Made by a program: the position numbers and the translations under genes. The notes below the pieces were generated by a model. The model worked only from the letters and a program-made list of their open reading frames with translations, did not search any database and was not told the origin of the DNA. A stretch of DNA of 22,170 nucleotides from an uncultured Oscillospiraceae bacterium (GTDB taxonomy: Bacteria; Bacillota; Clostridia; Oscillospirales; Ruminococcaceae): positions 1 through 22,170 of the forward strand of contig CAJTMU010000030.1 in NCBI GenBank assembly GCA_910577365.1. The letters run 5' to 3'. Below, one piece after another: positions 1 through 6,412 of the stretch. Each line of letters begins with the position of its first letter. Position 1 is the stretch's first letter.

Positions 1-88
1 CCTCTATTTCATAGCCCTCTCTGGACAAAGCGTAGCATACCAATTTGCGTATGTTGTCATCGTCCTCGACCAGGAATATTTTTCCCAT
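1..88 (-). CDS. Response regulator, PhoB/PhoP type (5' fragment, runs off the window)
   Basis: Only the first 29 codons are visible; the gene continues past the left edge. The translation starts MGKIFLVEDDDNIRKLV, the beginning of a receiver domain: a hydrophobic beta strand followed by the acidic E-D-D cluster (residues 8-10) that binds Mg2+ next to the phospho-acceptor Asp, which lies outside the window. A G-rich ribosome site sits just before the ATG. It starts 24 bases after phoU on the same strand, so it is probably the last visible gene of the pst operon. In Firmicutes a regulator in this place is normally the phosphate-responsive PhoP/PhoB, paired with PhoR. The output domain is not visible, so the exact family is inferred from context. 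Confidence 0.8.
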   Translation of the reverse strand, partial: MGKIFLVEDDDNIRKLVCYALSREGYEIE

Positions 89-112
89 ATTGGATCCCCC
101 CGTTTAATTATA

Positions 113-799
113 CTACATTGAAGCGGGATTTTCAATGGCTTTTTCCGATCCTCCGATAAGATTTTTATGCTCCCCTGTTATCGCGTAAACTACCCACTCG
201 GCTATATTTTCGGCATGGTCGCCTATTCGCTCGAAATATTTCGCGATCATAAGCAGATCGACAAGCGCCTCGGCGTTTTCATGACCGTTCTGCACGGCGG
301 CGATAAGCTCGTTTTTTATCTTTATAAACAAGGAATCCACCCTGTCGTCCATAGCCGCCACGGAACGCGCCGTCTCTATATCCCTCTTGACAAAGGAGTT
401 TACGCTCTGCGTTACCATTTCCACCGCCGCTCTCGCCATATCCGCCACGTTTATCTTGGCTTGAAGTCCCACGGAGGTCACATATTCGGCGATCTCGGCA
501 ATGTCCTTTGACTGATCGCCTATCCGTTCCATATCCGAGATCATTTTAAGCGCTGCCGTCACGGTGCGAAAATCCGTTGCCACGGGCTGCTGACGCACCA
601 ACAGCTTCATGCAAAGCTGCTCGATCTCTCGTTCCTTGCGGTCAATCTCACATTCCGCGGACTGCGCTCCCTCCTTCATCTTCGGATTGCTCTCTATAAG
701 GCATTTTACGGCGCAGCTGATTGCGTCCTCGCACAGCGCACCCATCATAAGCAGCTCCGAGTTGAGCCGTGAAAGCTGATCGTCAAAATAACTTCTCAT
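113..799 (-). CDS. phoU: Phosphate-signalling protein PhoU
   Basis: A 228-residue protein of usual PhoU length. PhoU is a cytoplasmic all-helical protein that connects the PstSCAB transporter to the PhoR/PhoB phosphate sensor system. The two PhoU repeats are visible: an N-terminal half opening MRSYFDDQLSRLNSELLMMG, and a paired metal-binding motif family, ISDMERIGDQSKDIAE in the first repeat and AKYFERIGDHAENIAEW in the second. The reading frame stays open upstream, but ATG 799 is chosen because GGGGAGG lies just before it and it overlaps the pstB stop as TGATG, typical of translational coupling. It follows pstB and precedes the response regulator. Confidence 0.95.
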   Translation of the reverse strand: MRSYFDDQLSRLNSELLMMGALCEDAISCAVKCLIESNPKMKEGAQSAECEIDRKEREIEQLCMKLLVRQQPVATDFRTVTAALKMISDMERIGDQSKDIAEIAEYVTSVGLQAKINVADMARAAVEMVTQSVNSFVKRDIETARSVAAMDDRVDSLFIKIKNELIAAVQNGHENAEALVDLLMIAKYFERIGDHAENIAEWVVYAITGEHKNLIGGSEKAIENPASM

Positions 800-1548
800 C
801 AGCCGAACCTCCCCGTTATATAATCCTCGGTGCGTTTGTCGGACGGCGTATTGAATATCTTCTCCGTTGAATCGAACTCCACAAGCTCCCCAAGCAGAAA
901 AAACGCCGTCTTGTCGGCGATCCGCGCCGCCTGCTGCATATTGTGCGTCACGATTATTATCGTGTATTTTTTGCGCAGCTCCATGGCAAGCTCTTCTATT
1001 TTTGATGTGGAAATGGGATCGAGCGCGGAGGTCGGCTCGTCCATCAGCAACACATCCGGCTCGACGGCGAGAGCACGGGCGATACACAGCCGCTGCTGCT
1101 GACCGCCGCTCATTCCGAGAGCGCTTTTCTTCAATCTGTCCTTGCACTCGTCCCATATCGCTGCGCGGCGGAGCGAGCTTTCCACGATCTCGTCAAGCTT
1201 GACCCGCGACTTTACTCCGTGTACGCGCGGACCGTAGGCTATGTTTTCGTATATGCTCATCGGAAACGGATTGGGCTTCTGAAATACCATTCCCACGCAC
1301 TTTCGCAGCATATTCACATCATAGCCGCCGTAAATATTCTCTCCGCGCAGAGTTATCTCGCCCTCGATACGGCAGCCGTCAACGAGATCGTTCATTCGGT
1401 TGAGCGATTTCAGAAACGTGGATTTGCCGCAGCCCGACGGACCTATCATCGCCGTTATTTCTTTTTCGGGGATATCTATGTTTATGTCCTTTAAGGCGTG
1501 ATTTTCACCGTACCAAAGGTTCATATTTTTCGCGCTTATTATGTCCAT
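799..1548 (-). CDS. pstB: Phosphate ABC transporter ATP-binding protein PstB
   Basis: A 249-residue ABC ATPase, standard PstB length, that drives phosphate import through PstC/PstA at the cytoplasmic membrane. Walker A is GPSGCGKST (residues 36-44). The Q-loop region reads VGMVFQKPNPFPMSIYENIAYGPR, of which FQKPNPFPMS is characteristic of PstB. The ABC signature is LGMSGGQQQR, Walker B is VLLMDEPTSALDP, and the switch His is in IIVTHNMQQAAR. The start overlaps the end of pstA by 10 bases with AAGGAA upstream, and the stop overlaps phoU by one base. No anomaly seen. Confidence 0.97.
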   Translation of the reverse strand: MDIISAKNMNLWYGENHALKDINIDIPEKEITAMIGPSGCGKSTFLKSLNRMNDLVDGCRIEGEITLRGENIYGGYDVNMLRKCVGMVFQKPNPFPMSIYENIAYGPRVHGVKSRVKLDEIVESSLRRAAIWDECKDRLKKSALGMSGGQQQRLCIARALAVEPDVLLMDEPTSALDPISTSKIEELAMELRKKYTIIIVTHNMQQAARIADKTAFFLLGELVEFDSTEKIFNTPSDKRTEDYITGRFG

Positions 1549-2414
1549 TTGCGTTCCTTGCCTTTCCCGAGTTTTTTAGCTGCAAAATTCGCGCCGATGT
1601 TTATAAGCAGCGTTAAAACAAGCAGTATCGCGGCTATCGCAAAAGCGGTTTCGGTATCGCCGCGTTCCTTGGCGTACACATACAGCGAGACCGCCAGTGT
1701 TGAGCCTGCGTTTCCGGCGGTGAACGCCTTGAAAAAACCCAGCACCTCGTTCGCCATTCCCGCCGTAAACATCAAGGCGGCGCTCTCTCCGACTATACGT
1801 CCTACGGAAAGTATACAGCCCGTAACTATACCGTCCACAGCCGAGGGCAGAACGGTCGTGCGTATCATATGCCATTTCCCCGCCCCGAGAGCCAGCGCAC
1901 CCTCTCGGTAACCGTCGGGAACCGTTTTCAGACTCTCCTGCGTCGTGCGAATGATCGTCGGAAGCGTCATTATTACAAGTGTGAGAGAGCCCGCCACAAT
2001 ACTCGTTCCCAGCGAACAGAACTGTACGAAGATCAACATTCCCACAAGTCCGTAGATGATCGACGGAATCCCTGCGAGCGTTTCCGCGGCAAGCTCGATA
2101 AGCCTTACAGCTCTCTTGTTTTTCGCATATTCGTTCAGATATACCGCCGCGCCCACGCCTAACGGCAGGACAATGAGCAGCGTAATAAAGATTATATAAA
2201 GCGTGTTGAGAATATTGGGAAGTATACCGACCGTATCGTTCAGCAAACTTGGCTTTGACGTGAGCAGACCGAACGTAACGTGCGGCAGTCCTCGGAAAAG
2301 TATATAAACGATAATTCCGATAAAGATCATACCCGTAATTCCCGCCGCTGCGAAAACCAGCGCTTTCAGCAGCTTTTCCTTTGCCTTGCGTTTCGCGGAG
2401 ATCTTTGTGATCAT
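1539..2414 (-). CDS. pstA: Phosphate ABC transporter permease PstA
   Basis: A 291-residue membrane permease with about six hydrophobic segments, the first at roughly residues 18-40. With PstC it forms the phosphate channel. The cytoplasmic coupling motif that contacts PstB is seen as ESLKTVPDGYREGALALGAGKW near the middle, matching the EAA loop of this family; the segment AAETLAGIPSIIYGLVG is also typical of PstA/PstC. The ATG overlaps the pstC stop as ATGA, and the C-terminus overlaps pstB. Both overlaps indicate one transcript with coupled translation. Confidence 0.95.
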   Translation of the reverse strand: MITKISAKRKAKEKLLKALVFAAAGITGMIFIGIIVYILFRGLPHVTFGLLTSKPSLLNDTVGILPNILNTLYIIFITLLIVLPLGVGAAVYLNEYAKNKRAVRLIELAAETLAGIPSIIYGLVGMLIFVQFCSLGTSIVAGSLTLVIMTLPTIIRTTQESLKTVPDGYREGALALGAGKWHMIRTTVLPSAVDGIVTGCILSVGRIVGESAALMFTAGMANEVLGFFKAFTAGNAGSTLAVSLYVYAKERGDTETAFAIAAILLVLTLLINIGANFAAKKLGKGKERKWT

Positions 2415-3334
2415 TTCTTATTATCGCCCCTTTTTACTATAAAATTCAGTGTGAGATTGATCAGCATGATAAATGCGAACAGCACCATTGCGATAGAAAA
2501 CAGCGCCTGTCTTTGCAATCCCGAGGAATAAGACATTTCACTCGCGACCGCGGTAGTTAGAAAGCGCACGCTTTGAAAGATACCGGGCATATTCGGCACG
2601 TTTCCCGCGACCATCATAACCGCCATTGCTTCGCCGACCGCTCTGCCGATTCCAAGCACCGCCGCCGCCAGAATACCGCTTTTCGCGGCGGGCAGCGTTA
2701 CCTTAAATACCGTTTCGGTTTTAGTCGCGCCAAGCGCCAGGGAAGCCTCCTCGTATTCTTTGGGAACGGCTCTGAGCGCGGTCTCGGACACCGAGATAAC
2801 CGATGGCAGTATCATGATCGATAAAACGAGCATCGCCGAAAACAGATTAGCGCCGTCGGGCAGCCCGAAAATCTCTCTTACCGCGGGAACGACGATTATC
2901 ATACCGATAAGGCCGTACACCACCGAGGGGATTCCCGACATAAGCCCCACAAGCCCTCTTGTGAGCGCCGCCGTTTTTCCGTTTGCGTATTTTGCGGCAA
3001 AAACCGCGCACAGTATTCCGACGGGAACACCGACGAGAATTGCTCCGAAAGTTCCGTAAACCGAAGTGAGGATAAACGGCAGTATGCCGAACGACGGTTC
3101 CGCCGCCGTAGAAGCCCATTTCGTTCCGAACAGGAAATCAGCGAGCCCTATCTCCCTTATAGCCGGCACGCCCGAAATTATCAGGAAAACCGTTATTATC
3201 ACAACAAACCCGACCGCGATAAATCCGCATACCGTAAATAACGTCCGCATCACCGCTTCAAGCAGATCGGCGGCTTTTTTCAGTCCGCCCTTGCGGACAT
3301 TGCTTTTCGGTGCTGACACATCAATCGCTTGCAT
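2411..3334 (-). CDS. pstC: Phosphate ABC transporter permease PstC
   Basis: A 307-residue inner-membrane permease that partners PstA. It has a short basic N-terminus, a first membrane segment around residues 30-55 (VCGFIAVGFVVIITVFLIIS), the conserved LMSGIPSVVYGLIGM stretch and the coupling loop ALRAVPKEYEEASLALGATK. The frame extends 33 codons upstream, but ATG 3334 (MQAIDVSAPK) is preferred because AAGGAGGT precedes it at ideal spacing. This start lies 14 bases inside the 3' end of the HD-GYP gene, so the two are probably translated from one message. Confidence 0.95.
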   Translation of the reverse strand: MQAIDVSAPKSNVRKGGLKKAADLLEAVMRTLFTVCGFIAVGFVVIITVFLIISGVPAIREIGLADFLFGTKWASTAAEPSFGILPFILTSVYGTFGAILVGVPVGILCAVFAAKYANGKTAALTRGLVGLMSGIPSVVYGLIGMIIVVPAVREIFGLPDGANLFSAMLVLSIMILPSVISVSETALRAVPKEYEEASLALGATKTETVFKVTLPAAKSGILAAAVLGIGRAVGEAMAVMMVAGNVPNMPGIFQSVRFLTTAVASEMSYSSGLQRQALFSIAMVLFAFIMLINLTLNFIVKRGDNKK

Positions 3335-3959
3335 TTTGCACCTCCTTATCCGAAAACTCCGTGTGTACTCTTTCCGCCTCTTCCCGCGCCTCCAAAAAAG
3401 CTTCTGCAGCAATCGGGTCGAAATCACTGCCAATTCCGCGCTCTATTATATCAAAACATTCTTCGAGCGGCATCGCTTTGCGGTAACAGCGATCCGCCGA
3501 TATTGCGTCAAAAACGTCCGCTATTGCAACTATCCTTGCACAAAGAGGAGTTTCCTCTCCCGACAGCCCCATGGGATAGCCCTTGCCGTTCCATTTTTCG
3601 TGGTGATAAACAACGATATTATATGCCATTTCACGCTGCCTTTTCCCAATGAGTGACAAAACTATCTCGCCACCAAGCTGCGTGTGGCGCTTCATTATCT
3701 CAAACTCTTCTTCGGTAAGCTTGTCGGGCTTTGTGAGTATCGAATCGGGGATAAATATTTTTCCGATATCATGCAGCGATGCAAATTTCACAAGCTCTTT
3801 AATATAATTTTTCGTAAGTATATCGCTATAATATCCGAGCTTTTTCATCTCCGCCACGATAAGCTTTGTGTATCGGCTCACCCGAAATACGTGCTTGCCC
3901 GTGCTGCTGTCGCGGCTCTCAATAAGCGCGGAGATGTTTATTACATTCTTTTTGTTCAT
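3321..3959 (-). CDS. Stand-alone HD-GYP domain protein (cyclic-di-GMP phosphodiesterase type)
   Basis: A 212-residue protein consisting almost only of an HD-GYP domain, with no receiver, GAF or membrane segment. Visible family motifs: RDSSTGKHVFRVSRY (residues 16-30), the metal-binding HD pair in SLHDIGK (H63, D64), a further His in KRHTQLGGEI (H92), the HHEKWNGKGYP signature (119-129) that defines HD-GYP, and IADVFDAI (D148). These are the usual metal ligands and the GYP triad, so catalysis looks possible. Members mostly hydrolyse c-di-GMP, some 3',3'-cGAMP; the substrate cannot be told from sequence here. It lies between pstS (12-base gap) and pstC (14-base overlap), an unusual place for such a gene, and should be co-expressed with phosphate uptake. 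Confidence 0.9.
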   Translation of the reverse strand: MNKKNVINISALIESRDSSTGKHVFRVSRYTKLIVAEMKKLGYYSDILTKNYIKELVKFASLHDIGKIFIPDSILTKPDKLTEEEFEIMKRHTQLGGEIVLSLIGKRQREMAYNIVVYHHEKWNGKGYPMGLSGEETPLCARIVAIADVFDAISADRCYRKAMPLEECFDIIERGIGSDFDPIAAEAFLEAREEAERVHTEFSDKEVQNASD

Positions 3960-3971
3960 ATGCCCCCGCCA

Positions 3972-4784
3972 TCACTTCGCAACGGGAACCGCCCCCGCCT
4001 TTTCTATGTACGTCGCGCCGTCATTGCTCAGGCAGAAATCAAAGAAGTCCTTCGCTGCCCCCTTCAGCTCAGCACCATTCTTGGTGACAAGCACGAAATT
4101 ACGCTGGATCTTATACTCCCCGTTTAATATAGTACCGTTGGTGGGAGTCACACCTTCCACGCTTACCGTTTTGACAGTATCGCCGACGGAAGCCAACGAC
4201 GCGTAGCCGATAGCGTTGGGATTCGATGAAACGGTCTGGATCACATCGCCCGTGGAAGTAAGTTCCTGATTGTATTTGCACTTTTCTTTGGTATCGGTGA
4301 TGGATTCAAAGCCGTCGCGCGTTCCCGAAGCCGCTTCTCTGCCAATGCACACAACGGGAGCGTCGCTGCCGCCAACGTCTTTCCAGTTGGTTACCTCGCC
4401 GGTATAAAGCTTTGCGATCTGCTCAACAGTAAGATCGGCAACGGGGTTTTCGCTGTTTACGACAATTGCGATGCCGTCTATCGCGACAACCGTTTCGTTG
4501 AGATTTGCCTTTTCCTCGTCCTTGAGGTTGCGACTTGCAAGTCCGATATCGCAGCTGCCGCTCTCTACGGCTTTTATACCGGAACCGGAGCCCGTGGGAT
4601 TGTACGTGACTTTAACATCTTCGTGCTTTTCCATATAAGCCTCGCTGAGGAAACCGATAACCTTTTCCATAGAGGTCGAGCCGTCCGTGGAGACCGTCTG
4701 CTCCCCCTTGCTGCAACCCGTCAACGCGCTCATAGCCAATACAGCGGCGACCGCCGCACAACCGATAACTTTCAATGCTCTCAT
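3972..4784 (-). CDS. pstS: Phosphate-binding lipoprotein PstS
   Basis: A 270-residue substrate-binding protein of the high-affinity phosphate transporter. The N-terminus is a lipoprotein signal: basic start, hydrophobic core and the lipobox L-T-G-C with Cys24 as the predicted lipidated residue, so it is anchored outside the cytoplasmic membrane. Phosphate-contact motifs of the family are visible: STDGSTSMEK, NPTGSGSGIKAV, IGLASRNLK and GREAASGTRDGFE. An in-frame ATG at 4817 is possible, but ATG 4784 is chosen because AAAGGAG lies 7 bases upstream and the signal peptide then has normal length. It is the first gene of the pst operon; candidate Pho boxes lie 50-95 bases upstream. Confidence 0.96.
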   Translation of the reverse strand: MRALKVIGCAAVAAVLAMSALTGCSKGEQTVSTDGSTSMEKVIGFLSEAYMEKHEDVKVTYNPTGSGSGIKAVESGSCDIGLASRNLKDEEKANLNETVVAIDGIAIVVNSENPVADLTVEQIAKLYTGEVTNWKDVGGSDAPVVCIGREAASGTRDGFESITDTKEKCKYNQELTSTGDVIQTVSSNPNAIGYASLASVGDTVKTVSVEGVTPTNGTILNGEYKIQRNFVLVTKNGAELKGAAKDFFDFCLSNDGATYIEKAGAVPVAK

Positions 4785-4837
4785 AGTAAATCTCCTTTGA
4801 ATGTTTTTGTTTTGCAATATCAGTTTATCACATTCAA

Positions 4838-4877
4838 TGTAAAGTCCGAAAGCACGGTTGTGTAAATTGTATGTAAA
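4838..4877 (-). promoter_or_regulatory. Candidate Pho box array upstream of pstS
   Basis: Read on the minus strand, three exact TTTACA hexamers precede pstS (plus-strand TGTAAA at 4838-4843, 4861-4866 and 4872-4877). Two are spaced 11 bases, one helical turn, and the third is 23 bases away, about two turns. PhoP/PhoB-type regulators bind direct repeats with an 11-base period, and TTTACA is close to the Bacillus TT(A/C/T)A(C/T)A half-site. Position before pstS and a regulator gene in the same operon support the call. The -10 element could not be placed confidently. Confidence 0.45.
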
Positions 4878-4927
4878 GGTTTAATTCAAGGCGACTGTTC
4901 TTTGTTTACAGCGACTCAAATTTTGAC

Positions 4928-4956
4928 TTGATTTTTGGTTCTGTTTATGCTATAAT
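4928..4956 (+). promoter_or_regulatory. Strong sigma-A-type promoter without an obvious gene
   Basis: TTGATT (4928-4933), a 17-base spacer and a perfect TATAAT (4951-4956), with TG just before the -10 in the manner of an extended -10. Transcription would start near 4963 and run rightward, away from pstS, into a region with no convincing protein gene, through the tRNA-Pro fragment and up to the hairpin at 5215-5252. It may produce a non-coding RNA or be left over from a lost gene. Confidence 0.6.
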
Positions 4957-4975
4957 ATCTACAGTACATCGTATC

Positions 4976-5024
4976 TTGACCACATATCTTGTTACCCGCC
5001 CCTCAATCGGTTGACCACATATCT
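4976..5024 (+). repeat. 14-bp direct repeat pair (TTGACCACATATCT)
   Basis: The 14-mer TTGACCACATATCT occurs exactly at 4976-4989 and again at 5011-5024, a 35-base period. The intervening 21 bases are not repeated. It lies just after the orphan promoter and about 120-170 bases before the tRNA-Pro 3' fragment. Direct repeats at such a distance from a core site can be arm-type integrase sites; protein-binding iterons are the alternative. Confidence 0.6.
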
Positions 5025-5145
5025 GACCATAGACAGCTTCGGAGCACACGGAAACAGCGGATACAAGACTGCTAAAGAGGATATGTTGTGGAACGGAAAC
5101 GGCTATAAAAAGCCAATTGCGGCGGAGAGGACATTAAATTCACTC

Positions 5146-5190
5146 TTCGGGACGCAGAGGTCGCGTGTTCAAATCACGTCGTCTCGACCA
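5146..5190 (+). other. 3' part of a tRNA-Pro (CGG anticodon); possible attachment-site scar
   Basis: The sequence from 5146 reads as an anticodon loop TTCGGGA (anticodon CGG), 3' anticodon stem CGCAG, 5-base variable loop AGGTC, a T-arm with GCGTG/CACGT around TTCAAAT, acceptor 3' strand CGTCTCG, A73 and an encoded CCA. The G72 and A73 fit tRNA-Pro. Upstream bases cannot form the 5' anticodon stem (CTGCG would be needed; CACTC is present), the D-arm or the acceptor 5' strand (CGAGACG), so the gene is only a 3' half. A block from anticodon loop to tRNA 3' end is the usual identity segment for tyrosine-integrase insertion into tRNA genes, hence the scar interpretation. No integrase is in the window. 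Confidence 0.7.
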
Positions 5191-5214
5191 TGATAAAGTA
5201 ACCAAAAAGATATT

Positions 5215-5252
5215 ATGCCCACAAAAGGCTGTGTAAAGCCATTTGTGGGCAT
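5215..5252 (+). terminator. Strong hairpin, terminator-like
   Basis: ATGCCCACAAA (5215-5225) pairs perfectly with TTTGTGGGCAT (5242-5252), and the interior adds GGCT/AGCC. It is followed by only a weak T-run (GAATTTTG). It lies 24 bases after the tRNA-Pro fragment and would end a transcript from the promoter at 4928-4956. Function as a terminator is inferred from structure. Confidence 0.55.
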
Positions 5253-5253
5253 G

Positions 5254-5385
5254 AATTTTGTAAAAAATGTCCGCCGTAGATATTTTAGACACGAAAATGG
5301 ACTCAAACTCGTCTCTACAAAATTTGGGGGTTTATTTAAGTTGCATAAAACGCTGATTTGCTCCATGTCAAAAATACAGAGCAAA
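5254..5385. other. Further hairpin-rich non-coding DNA
   Basis: Two more inverted repeats follow the first hairpin: AATTTTGTA (5254-5262) with TACAAAATT (5316-5324), and TTTGCTC (5357-5363) with GAGCAAA (5379-5385). Short open frames exist on both strands, but none has a ribosome site, a recognisable domain or convincing composition. No function is recognised. Confidence 0.4.
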
Positions 5386-5413
5386 ATAAAAGAGATTAAA
5401 AAAAGCATGTGGA

Positions 5414-5450
5414 AATTCACCAACATTATATGGCGTTGGTGAATTTTTTA
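5414..5450 (+). terminator. Rho-independent terminator
   Basis: AATTCACCAAC (5414-5424) pairs with GTTGGTGAATT (5435-5445) over an 11-bp stem with a 10-base loop, and the stem runs directly into a T-rich tail. This is a classic intrinsic terminator for plus-strand transcription. The gene or RNA it ends is not obvious; the only plus-strand promoter seen upstream is at 4928-4956. Confidence 0.75.
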
Positions 5451-5554
5451 TTAAGACAAATTCGGTGTGAAATTCCATTGGTGTCATGCTTTTAACTGCT
5501 TTCATTTCTCAATTCTGTCAGCGGCCGTTCTACTCTAAGTTCCATCAATTTTTA

Positions 5555-5568
5555 AGTAACGCGTTACT
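5555..5568. promoter_or_regulatory. Perfect 14-bp palindrome, candidate operator
   Basis: AGTAACGCGTTACT is a perfect inverted repeat about 87 bases upstream of the -35 of the dTMP-kinase-like gene. Symmetric sites of this size are typical binding sites for dimeric repressors or activators. No regulator gene is adjacent and no second copy was noticed, so the role is open. Confidence 0.3.
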
Positions 5569-5654
5569 CATTTCCACTTTTTGTTTCAAGTGTTTTGTTT
5601 TTAGCACAAAGTTTTCTTTGCAATACCCCCCTTTAGGCAATACGGAAAAAACTC

Positions 5655-5683
5655 TTGACTTAAGGGGTAAAATGTGGTACAAT
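5655..5683 (+). promoter_or_regulatory. Sigma-A promoter of the dTMP-kinase-like gene
   Basis: TTGACT (5655-5660), a 17-base spacer and TACAAT (5678-5683): five of six consensus bases in each box. Transcription would begin near 5690, leaving a short leader that carries the G-rich ribosome site before ATG 5713. It probably drives tmk and the genes after it. Confidence 0.75.
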
Positions 5684-5712
5684 GTATAAGAATATAAATG
5701 GGGGGGAGCAAT

Positions 5713-6369
5713 ATGAGAAAGGGCAGAATAATTGTTCTTGAGGGGCTGGACGGCTGCGGAAAAAGCACGCAGCTTGATTTGGCGGCAGACTGCCTTATCA
5801 GCCGTGGAACAGAATGCCGGATGATCAGCTTTCCTGAATACGGTTCGGACAGCGGGCGAATTATCTCCAAGTATTTGGGGGGAGACATTCCTTGTAAGGG
5901 TGAAACCGGCGTCTATGCGGCTTCTTCTTTTTATGCAATTGACAGATATATTAGCTTTGTGAAAGATTGGAAAAAGGATTACGAACGCGGTGCAGTCATA
6001 CTTTCGGGGCGCTATACCTCGTCAAATATTATTTATCAGATGACAAAAGCTGAAAATCGAGATGATTTTCTGAATTGGCTGACAGATTACGAGTATAATA
6101 AACTTGGACTTCCTAAGCCCGATACGGTGATTTTTCTTGATATGCCGCCAAAGGTGTCCCAGAAGCTGTTGTCAAAGCGCTATGACGGAGACGAAAGCAA
6201 AAAGGATATACATGAACGCAATCAGATATTTTTGGATGAATGCCGAAAAAGTGCGTTGTATGCTGCAAAGCTGCTGAACTGGAAAATAATTTCCTGTGCG
6301 CGAGAGGAAGAACCGAGGGATATTCACGAAATACATGAGGAAATAATAAGAATAATTGATAACGGATAG
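5713..6369 (+). CDS. tmk: dTMP kinase-like protein (thymidylate kinase family)
   Basis: A 218-residue P-loop kinase of the thymidylate kinase family, which phosphorylates dTMP to dTDP. The P-loop is EGLDGCGKST (residues 10-19). Other family segments: SFYAIDRY (about 72-79), the nucleotide-site motif ILSGRYTSSNIIYQ, and the LID-like region SKRYDGDESKKDIHERN. Oddity: in most thymidylate kinases the motif before RY has Asp (DRY/DRH); here it is Gly99-Arg-Tyr, which may alter magnesium or substrate handling. ATG 5713 is chosen over ATG 5698 because the GGGGGGGAG ribosome site lies between them. It has its own promoter and heads a plus-strand gene run. Confidence 0.82.
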   Translation: MRKGRIIVLEGLDGCGKSTQLDLAADCLISRGTECRMISFPEYGSDSGRIISKYLGGDIPCKGETGVYAASSFYAIDRYISFVKDWKKDYERGAVILSGRYTSSNIIYQMTKAENRDDFLNWLTDYEYNKLGLPKPDTVIFLDMPPKVSQKLLSKRYDGDESKKDIHERNQIFLDECRKSALYAAKLLNWKIISCAREEEPRDIHEIHEEIIRIIDNG

Positions 6370-6412
6370 CGGCGGATTGTTTTAAGCCGCTCCGACGGGC
6401 AGGAGAAACGTT

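Noticed and set aside
4963..5190. tmRNA or intron-containing tRNA
   Set aside because: No tag-peptide frame, no 5' acceptor strand (CGAGACG) and no D-arm could be found upstream of the tRNA-like 3' end.
5011..5193. 60-codon plus-strand ORF with TTG start
   Set aside because: Its last 15 codons are simply the translated tRNA-Pro fragment, the start falls within a direct repeat and there is no ribosome site or recognised domain.
5169..5442. Overlapping 75- and 85-codon ORFs on both strands
   Set aside because: They mirror each other across hairpins, lack ribosome sites and show no domain; the hairpin structure explains the open frames better.
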